In this document: one piece after another, positions 21,170 through 26,809 of the stretch
Layout: every line of letters begins with the position of its first letter
Position numbering within the stretch: position 1 is the stretch's first letter
IMG/VR virus record: IMGVR_UViG_3300037493_002817
Location: 1-26,809 of that record
DNA from: a virus
Reading direction: 5' to 3' (one strand)
DNA length: 26,809 bases
Position numbers and translations under genes: made by a program
Notes under the pieces: model-generated
Databases searched by the model: none
Told to the model about the DNA's origin: nothing
Seen by the model: the letters and a program-made list of their open reading frames with translations, nothing else

Positions 21170-23980
21170 ATGAAAAACTTTTACGAGGTGCTATTGCCTG
21201 AGCAAGGCAAGTATTGTGTAGCAACAATAAAACCGGGAGGAAAGCTTAAACAATATTTCGTAGATGAGATTAGTGAAGTAGAAGAACTTGTAGAAGAACT
21301 TAAGTCCCAAGAAGCTAATGTTTATTTTGCAGTTGGTAGTTTTAAGGAGGCCGGTAACCGCGAAGCAGACAACTGCCGGTCGATTAAAAGCTTCTTCTTT
21401 GACCTTGACTGCAAGGGCGGGGATACCTACGAGGATCAAGAGTCTGCACTAGCAGCACTTCAAAACTTTTGCAAAACAGTTAAGTTCCCCAAGCCCACAA
21501 TTGTCAATTCGGGGAACGGGATTCATGCTTACTGGCCGCTGACTGAATCTGTAGAGCGTGAAGAGTGGGTAGCGACGGCACGTAAACTTAAAGACCTTTG
21601 TTCGTTTCACAAGTTCAATGTTGACCGCAAGGTAACTTCGGACGCGGCTAGGATCCTTCGCTGCCCCGACACGATCAACTACAACGGGGAAGTTCAGAAA
21701 GCAACGGAAGTAATCCTTGCTTCCAAGCAGTACGAGTACTCAAAGGTCAAGGCGCTGATTGACGCAGCGTGCGATGAAGTTGGCATTGACACAACCCCGG
21801 CGTTTGATTTAAGCACTGCGATCCGGGGACTCGATGAAGATACAAAAGCATTTCTTAAGCTAGACAATTTCGAAAGTAAATTTTCTAAGATCGCTAGGCT
21901 GAGTCTTGAGGGGGGCGGTTGTGAACACATTAAACGGGCGCTTGAGGAACCGAACGGTTGTTCTGAGCCAATGTGGAGAGCTTGTCTATCTATCGCCGTT
22001 AGGTGTTCTGATGGCCCTACAGCCATACACAAGTTATCCGAGGGGCATGACCAATACAGTCCAGCAGAGACAGAACGAAAGGCAAACGAAACCGCCGGTC
22101 CGTTCCGGTGTGAGACTTTTAATGACGAAGATCCCGGCAGATGCGAGGGATGTATCCACCGGGGTAAGATCGCTTCCCCAATCCAGTTAGGCAAAGTATT
22201 AAAGACACCTCCACCCGAGGTGCTGAAGCAAGAAGATGGGTTGCTGGATAAAGCTTTGTATCCCTATATCCGTGTGAACGGAAGCGTCTACTACCAGCCC
22301 CCGCCTGAGTTCAACAAGCAAAGCAAACAGAAAGTAGAACTAGATCCGATACTTGTTTATGAGAACCGGATCGATATTGTTAAGAGGGTGATGAGGAAGT
22401 CGGATGGCGAATGCATCCTGATGAATCTGCACCTGCCGCAGGATGGTGTCAAAGAGTTTTATCTACCCAACCATTACACGCAGTCCCCCGCTGACTTCAA
22501 AAAGATGATGGCCAGTGAGGGTGTAGCAACTAGCTCAAGAAACATGGAGAGGCTCATGGAATACACGACGAAGTGGGTTAAGTACCTTCAGACAGTTAAG
22601 TCCGCAGACAAGATGCGAGAGCAACTTGGGTGGGCCGATGACAATTCTTCCTTCGCCCTTGGCGGAACTGAATACTTTAAGAACGGCGAGAGGGAGTCCC
22701 CCCCATCGGCTAGCACCAAACAGATCGCTTCCTTTCAAAAGCCCGGTGGCACGTTCAACAAGTGGAAGAAGATGTTCAACCGCTTTGCGTTGCCGGGGTT
22801 TGAGATACATGCATTCGGGGCGTTGGTTGGATTCGGTGCGCCGCTCCTGAAGTTCACCGGCTACGAAGGGGTAGTCATCAACCTATTTTCGGGAACGTCC
22901 GCCACAGGCAAAACTTCAGCACTCAAAGCTGCGCTCTCTGTATGGGGTGACCCCAAAGGTCTGATGGTGGGTGACTCCACCCCACTTGCCCGGTTTCAGC
23001 GTACCGCCGTTCTTCGTAGCATTCCTATCGGCATTGATGAGGCAACTGGCATCGAACCAAAAGTTCTTTCCGAGTTTATCTACTACCTGTCGCTTGGCAA
23101 AACCAAGCTGCGTATGCAGGCGTCCTCTAATGCGGAGCGTGAAGACCTCGGCACATGGTCAACTCTTGGCCTGCTGACTTCCAACAACTCCTACTACGAC
23201 AAGCTATCCCAATACAAAGCTTCGTCAGACGGGGAGTCTGCTCGCCTCATCGAGTTCAGTATTCGCGCTCCCAAACTTCTTGAGAACGATGCAGTAGGCA
23301 GAGAGTTCTTCGATCCCGTCAACTACAACTTTGGGCATGCGGGTCCGATCTTTATTCGTTATGTCGTTAACAACATCGAAGAGGTCAAAGCCCGTATTGA
23401 GTCCAAGATCGCTAAGTTCCAGCAAGACTACGGCACGAAACCCAAGGATCGGTACTGGTCAGCCGCAGTTGCTGCGATCATCGTAGGCGGGGAGATTGCT
23501 CATGAACTTGGCCTGCACGACATTGATGTGGACTTCATTTACAAAAACGTCCTTATCGAGCTTAAGCGTGTGGCAAACGTGGCAGAAGTTGTTCAGGCTG
23601 ATGCGTTTGAGATCTTGAATGAGTTCATCGCTTTGAGCGTCAACAACACGCTGGTCATCAACAACGAAGACTCCGGGGACAACATGGGGCACAAGATCCC
23701 CTTCCGAACCCCGTCCAGTGGAAACGGTCTGTATATACGGCACGAAGCCGACACCGGCAATACTTATATCCTGACCAAGGCGCTTACAGACTATCTTGCC
23801 AAACGTCAATACAGCCGCCAGAGGTTCGAAGAGGCGCTAACCAGCATTGGGGTGCTTATTGCGGCAGGTCAGGTAAAGCGTATGGCATCTAACTGGGAGG
23901 GGGGTATCGGCAACTCCTCGCAGAACGTCTACAAGATCAAGCTTCCCGAGAACATCAAGATTGTTGGAGGTGAAGAATAG
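21170..23980 (+). CDS. Primase-helicase (RepB-type primase with DUF927-like ATPase)
   Basis: The 936-aa protein joins a primase and a helicase. The N-terminal archaeo-eukaryotic-type primase has FFFDLDCKGGD (D78, D80), SGNGIHAYWPL (H119) and RILRCPDT (161-168). A middle zinc-like segment follows, with C314 and GRCEGC (C325, C328). The C-terminal DUF927-type ATPase has Walker A SGTSATGKT (574-582) and a Walker B-like IGIDEA (620-625). It should prime and unwind DNA at the fork with the family A polymerase. ATG 21170 is used; an upstream TTG at 21155 is in frame but sits on the hairpin side. No strong ribosome site is seen. Confidence 0.88.
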   Translation: MKNFYEVLLPEQGKYCVATIKPGGKLKQYFVDEISEVEELVEELKSQEANVYFAVGSFKEAGNREADNCRSIKSFFFDLDCKGGDTYEDQESALAALQNFCKTVKFPKPTIVNSGNGIHAYWPLTESVEREEWVATARKLKDLCSFHKFNVDRKVTSDAARILRCPDTINYNGEVQKATEVILASKQYEYSKVKALIDAACDEVGIDTTPAFDLSTAIRGLDEDTKAFLKLDNFESKFSKIARLSLEGGGCEHIKRALEEPNGCSEPMWRACLSIAVRCSDGPTAIHKLSEGHDQYSPAETERKANETAGPFRCETFNDEDPGRCEGCIHRGKIASPIQLGKVLKTPPPEVLKQEDGLLDKALYPYIRVNGSVYYQPPPEFNKQSKQKVELDPILVYENRIDIVKRVMRKSDGECILMNLHLPQDGVKEFYLPNHYTQSPADFKKMMASEGVATSSRNMERLMEYTTKWVKYLQTVKSADKMREQLGWADDNSSFALGGTEYFKNGERESPPSASTKQIASFQKPGGTFNKWKKMFNRFALPGFEIHAFGALVGFGAPLLKFTGYEGVVINLFSGTSATGKTSALKAALSVWGDPKGLMVGDSTPLARFQRTAVLRSIPIGIDEATGIEPKVLSEFIYYLSLGKTKLRMQASSNAEREDLGTWSTLGLLTSNNSYYDKLSQYKASSDGESARLIEFSIRAPKLLENDAVGREFFDPVNYNFGHAGPIFIRYVVNNIEEVKARIESKIAKFQQDYGTKPKDRYWSAAVAAIIVGGEIAHELGLHDIDVDFIYKNVLIELKRVANVAEVVQADAFEILNEFIALSVNNTLVINNEDSGDNMGHKIPFRTPSSGNGLYIRHEADTGNTYILTKALTDYLAKRQYSRQRFEEALTSIGVLIAAGQVKRMASNWEGGIGNSSQNVYKIKLPENIKIVGGEE

Positions 23981-23994
23981 GAAGGCGAAAGAAA

Positions 23995-24186
23995 ATGGAA
24001 GAACCCGTATGGAGCTTCCCTTTTATAGGAATGGGGGTCGGGGATAGTTTCTTTATCCCCACTAATGCGGCTGAAGCCATGATGTATAAGCTCCGCACTG
24101 CTGCTGCGGAGTTTGGGATTGGCGTAATCGTTAAGGCACGGGTCGAGGAGGATATAGTCGGCGTCCGTGTATGGAGACTGAGATGA
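23995..24186 (+). CDS. Conserved small phage protein, 63 aa
   Basis: The 63-aa product has [19 protein letters not shown] near the start and [13 protein letters not shown] at the end, a short alpha/beta arrangement common in proteobacterial phages and of unknown function. An AAGG site lies 9 nt upstream. The ATGA overlap with the RlpA-like gene indicates coupling. Confidence 0.65.
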   Translation: MEEPVWSFPFIGMGVGDSFFIPTNAAEAMMYKLRTAAAEFGIGVIVKARVEEDIVGVRVWRLR

Positions 24187-24515
24187 TTAAAATAATGAGT
24201 TTGTTATCTTTTGCTTTATTTCTTAATACAGCAAATGCAGGGCAGGGCTATGCAAGCTTCTATTCTTACGAGTTTGCAGGGCGTAAGACCGCTAACGGGG
24301 AACGGTTCAACCCACAAGCCCTCACCGCTGCACACAAAAACATTCGCTTTAATAGCCTTGTGCGGGTGACAAACCTACGAAATAACAAATCCGTTATTGT
24401 CAGGATCAATGACCGTGGGCCTTTTGTTCATGGTAGAGTTATTGATCTGAGCTTGGCGGCAGCTAAAGTTCTAGGTATTAGTGGAGTGGCCCCGGTCAGC
24501 ATCGAACTGCTATGA
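24183..24515 (+). CDS. RlpA-like secreted double-psi beta-barrel protein
   Basis: The 110-aa protein has a Sec signal peptide (residues 1-19, hydrophobic core [10 protein letters not shown], cleavage after ANA). An RlpA-type double-psi barrel follows: [35 protein letters not shown], and VRINDRGPF followed by IDLSLAAA. E40 and H51 are spaced as the Glu/His pair of RlpA lytic transglycosylases, with D77 in NDRGP. It probably acts on peptidoglycan in the periplasm, in lysis or envelope remodelling. ATG 24183 was chosen; an earlier ATG at 24171 would sit before the signal peptide. It is the only clear lysis-related gene in the window. Confidence 0.9.
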   Translation: MIKIMSLLSFALFLNTANAGQGYASFYSYEFAGRKTANGERFNPQALTAAHKNIRFNSLVRVTNLRNNKSVIVRINDRGPFVHGRVIDLSLAAAKVLGISGVAPVSIELL

Positions 24516-24724
24516 ACGAAAAGATACTGGAGCGCGTGGAAGAGAACATGCGCGAGTTTGTCGAAAACACTGCTAGGAATCTTGCGCGATTTCCTAGACT
24601 AGACCGGTGCGGAAGCTGCCACTATTGCAGTGAGGCAGTCAAAGGCGATAAGTTATTTTGTGGGTCGGACTGCGCGGCTGATTATGAGTACGAACAGAAG
24701 ACCCTTAAAGCACAAGGCCGCTAA
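24512..24724 (+). CDS. Zinc-binding microprotein, 70 aa
   Basis: The 70-aa product has a helical N-terminus and a Cys-rich domain, [20 protein letters not shown] (residues 32-51) with CAADYEYE after it. C36-C39 and C50-C54 make a CX2C...CX3C treble-clef zinc site; C33 is extra. It resembles short zinc-finger proteins often seen in phages. It overlaps both neighbours (4 bp and 38 bp). Function unknown. Confidence 0.65.
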   Translation: MNEKILERVEENMREFVENTARNLARFPRLDRCGSCHYCSEAVKGDKLFCGSDCAADYEYEQKTLKAQGR

Positions 24725-25214
24725 GGTAACTAGCATTGTAAGCAGGGAAGAAGCTAAGGCGCTAAAGGTTTCTTATTACTTCACCGGCAAACCCTGCAAC
24801 CGAGGGCATCTATCCCCGAGGAATGTCAGTAACCGAGCGTGTGTGGATTGTTTGCTGACATGGAGAAAGGCAAACCCGCACTCTGTTAGGAAAAGTTCCT
24901 CTAATTGGAAGAAGAACAACGCGGGGCATAACAGCGCGATCATGGCAAAAAGGCGGGCTGATAAGATTCAGCGCACCCCCGCTTGGATGACTAAAGATCA
25001 GCTAGCCGCTATCGACAAACTATACAAACAGGCGGCGTGGCTAACGAGAATAACCGGGGTTAGGTGGCATGTGGATCACATCGTGCCACTCAAGGGTAAG
25101 AACGTATCCGGCCTTCACATCCCCGACAACCTTCAAGTCATCCCAGCATGGGAGAACATGAAGAAGGGAAACAAACTAGCTACTCTCAAGCGGGCCGCTA
25201 GACGTAAGAAGTGA
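24687..25214 (+). CDS. HNH endonuclease with zinc-binding N-terminus
   Basis: The 175-aa protein has a Cys/His site (GKPCNRGHLSPRN...NRACVDC) and a basic middle. A C-terminal HNH nuclease follows: WHVDHIVPLKGKNVSGLHIP then DNLQVIPAWENMKKGNK (catalytic DH pair near 131-132). This architecture fits phage homing-type HNH enzymes or nicking nucleases. ATG 24687 is preferred over longer in-frame starts that lie deep in the previous gene. The last 39 bp overlap a minus-strand gene end to end, marking the convergent border with the virion module. Confidence 0.85.
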   Translation, partial: STNRRPLKHKAAKVTSIVSREEAKALKVSYYFTGKPCNRGHLSPRNVSNRACVDCLLTWRKANPHSVRKSSSNWKKNNAGHNSAIMAKRRADKIQRTPAWMTKDQLAAIDKLYKQAAWLTRITGVRWHVDHIVPLKGKNVSGLHIPDNLQVIPAWENMKKGNKLATLKRAARRKK

Positions 25215-25466
25215 GATGGTCTTTACCATCGCCGCCGGGATCTCAGTGGTATGGGCATGTGCCCCATCCGTCAGCGTAGTTACAAGCTGAACCCATTCAT
25301 CGTCGCGGTAAACAAGAAACCCTATAGATGCACACAGGTGCAGCCCCTTCTTTTTGGGGGGTTCGGGTTTGTCTCCATCTTGCCAATGCGAGGTCGTACT
25401 AAACGCGGCATCCACCCAAGTGACAATCACCATCGGGATGTCTTTGTTCTTTCGCTTGGTTACCAT
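25176..25466 (-). CDS. Conserved small phage protein, 96 aa
   Basis: The 96-aa product includes IVTWVDAAFSTTSHW, KPEPPKKKGLHLCASIGFLV and DGAHAHTTEIPAAMVKTI, a pattern recalled from other phages, role unknown. The start may instead be Met12 (MVIVTWVDA). It is the last minus-strand gene, 7 bp after the large virion protein, and its 3' end overlaps the HNH gene head-on. Confidence 0.65.
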   Translation of the reverse strand: MVTKRKNKDIPMVIVTWVDAAFSTTSHWQDGDKPEPPKKKGLHLCASIGFLVYRDDEWVQLVTTLTDGAHAHTTEIPAAMVKTISLLTSSGPLESS

Positions 25467-25473
25467 AAATCAT

Positions 25474-26809
25474 TTATTGTGTAAGAAGCTCGTTTATGTA
25501 GGTGGTAATGCCGCGCATTACCTCTGCCTGTTCAAGACGGTTTTCTTTTATTTGATCTGCGCGCTCTTTGGGGGAGAGGTCTTTGTCGTAGGAGATTTTG
25601 TTAGCCTCGGCACGGAGCTTCTTAAGCTCACCGTTCTTTTGTTTATTAAAGAACTTAACGGCCTCTTCGCGCTCGGGGTACTTGTCTATGTACTCTTCGT
25701 ACTTGTCCGGGTTGCGCTTCTTAAATGTGTTGATGGCTTGGTCAATTTCGTTGATACGTTTTTCAGTTTTGTAAAACTGATCGACATCGTAGTTAGCAGG
25801 GACAGTCACAAAGGGAAGCTTCTTAACCCAGTCAACTTCTTTTTGCTCCATGCCCTGCTCGCCCACGGCACCCGAATCCCGCAGCACTTCATCCGTCAAC
25901 GAGAAAAGTTTCATGAAGCCCGATGCGTAGTTGTTCATGAAGAACTGGATAGCTTTGGGATCAGTCAGACCTTTAAGTGGCCCCGGCACTTCTCCATCGA
26001 ACGCATCGTAGACCGCGCGGCTGAACTCTTTCGCAGATTCGGGGATCCCCTCTCCTGCTACATACGCCGATGAGTAGCGACTAGACCCTTTCTGGTAAAT
26101 GGCACGATCAAGGGCGTCATTGTTCATCGCGTACTGCGCGATAGGTCTGGCAACGCTCGGCAGGATGCTATCTATGAGCCATTTAGTCGGGTTCTCAAAC
26201 TCATTCATTTGAGAGGCGGGGAGCGGAAGCACCGACTCCTGAGCAAGTATCCGAAGGTTATGGGCAAGCGTGGAGAGATCCATCCTGCCTTCTGCAAACA
26301 TCATGATCTGCGCGGCAGTAGAAGCGATTCCGCCGATACCGAAGCCCCATCGGCCTTGGATCACATAGTCTGTGCCGGGAATAAAGAACCGGGGACCACG
26401 AACCCAGCGGCTGGGATCATCCAACTCGGCTTTGTTGCGGTCTTCGTCGTCCGTATCAGAGAGGGCTTTGGCAAGTACGTATGCCCCTACACCCATCAGA
26501 GTGGCAAGAGTTACCGCAGTAGCCCGATGTTTTCCTTTTGAAAGAGCATCAAGAGCCGCAACCGCGCCAGTAGCACTAGGCCGGAAGAACAAAAACAGGC
26601 TCCCTAAAATCCGGCCCATCTCTCCGGTTTGTTCGAAGTTGGACAGGTTCTTAGTTTCTGCAACGGCGGCGTCGATCCTGTTCTTGTACTCAGGCATGTC
26701 CTTCATCACCCGGTAGGCCGACACCCTAGAAGCGAGTTCGAACCCATCAGGCAAAAAGGATATGAAGTTATCAAAGGCATCTTTTGCGCCGCCCAGACCA
26801 CTGGGCATA
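25474..26809 (-). CDS. C-terminal part of a large virion protein (LPD38-like), partial
   Basis: At least 445 codons are open to the right edge, so only the C-terminus is present; the Met at 26808 may be internal. The sequence has a Gly/Ala-rich hydrophobic stretch (ATAVTLATLMGVGAYVLAKAL) then WVRGPRFFIPGTDYVIQGRWG and GIGGIASTAAQIMMFAEG. The last 130 residues are a charged, probable coiled coil (EKRINEIDQAINTFKKRNPD...). This fits the end of a giant internal virion/ejection protein or polyvalent protein of the LPD38 type. Assignment is by pattern memory. It lies in the minus-strand virion module, as do the terminase and portal genes. Confidence 0.6.
   Translation of the reverse strand, partial: MPSGLGGAKDAFDNFISFLPDGFELASRVSAYRVMKDMPEYKNRIDAAVAETKNLSNFEQTGEMGRILGSLFLFFRPSATGAVAALDALSKGKHRATAVTLATLMGVGAYVLAKALSDTDDEDRNKAELDDPSRWVRGPRFFIPGTDYVIQGRWGFGIGGIASTAAQIMMFAEGRMDLSTLAHNLRILAQESVLPLPASQMNEFENPTKWLIDSILPSVARPIAQYAMNNDALDRAIYQKGSSRYSSAYVAGEGIPESAKEFSRAVYDAFDGEVPGPLKGLTDPKAIQFFMNNYASGFMKLFSLTDEVLRDSGAVGEQGMEQKEVDWVKKLPFVTVPANYDVDQFYKTEKRINEIDQAINTFKKRNPDKYEEYIDKYPEREEAVKFFNKQKNGELKKLRAEANKISYDKDLSPKERADQIKENRLEQAEVMRGITTYINELLTQ

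Noticed and set aside
25215-25230. GATGGT-cttt-ACCATC hairpin as a terminator for convergent genes
   Set aside because: No T tract on either strand and it lies within the minus-strand coding frame.

Overview
The window is part of a tailed double-stranded DNA bacteriophage (Caudoviricetes). The evidence is a small terminase candidate, large terminase and portal gene in a row, a phage family A DNA polymerase, a primase-helicase, and dozens of tightly packed, overlapping small genes. The sigma70-like promoters (TTGACA, 16-18 bp, TATAAT-like), strong GAGG ribosome sites and an RlpA-type secreted protein suggest a Gram-negative, probably proteobacterial host. I see no tRNA, CRISPR array, insertion sequence or integrase, and no classical repressor is recognisable.

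Layout. Positions 1-4268 (minus strand) hold the packaging and portal genes: TerS candidate, TerL, then a portal protein cut by the left edge. Positions 25176-26809 (minus strand) hold the C-terminal part of a large virion protein cut by the right edge, followed by one small gene. Everything between (4590-25214) is on the plus strand and is the early, regulatory and replication half of the genome. The two minus-strand edges fit a virion module that continues outside the window, possibly round a circular map.

Positions 4269-8514 are the regulatory part. They contain seven copies of a 16-bp dyad (TATATC-N4-GATATA) seen nowhere else in the window. A 757-bp gene-free stretch (5368-6124) carries three terminator-type hairpins, a second dyad family (TGTATGTTAT-N7/8-ATAACATACA), and a 43-bp-arm imperfect inverted repeat. 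This is the best candidate for a replication origin or master control region. Positions 7490-12176 encode a DUF3150-like protein, a MoxR-type AAA+ ATPase, a protein with HEXXH and VWA/MIDAS motifs, and two unknown proteins. This looks like a phage version of a MoxR-VWA chaperone/remodelling machine and is the most system-like part of the window.

Positions 12200-14680 are a chain of very small, mostly overlapping genes: two 29-aa membrane peptides, winged-helix candidates, DUF3310 and a VRR-NUC nuclease. Positions 14688-23980 are the replication and recombination core: DNA polymerase, RecB/Cas4-like nuclease, HNH nuclease, SNF2 helicase behind a structured leader RNA, a Gam/Gp157-like small protein, an ssDNA-binding candidate, an HTH protein and a primase-helicase. 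Positions 23995-25214 carry a secreted RlpA-like protein, a zinc-binding microprotein and a second HNH nuclease. Function calls rest on motifs read by eye; no database search was possible.
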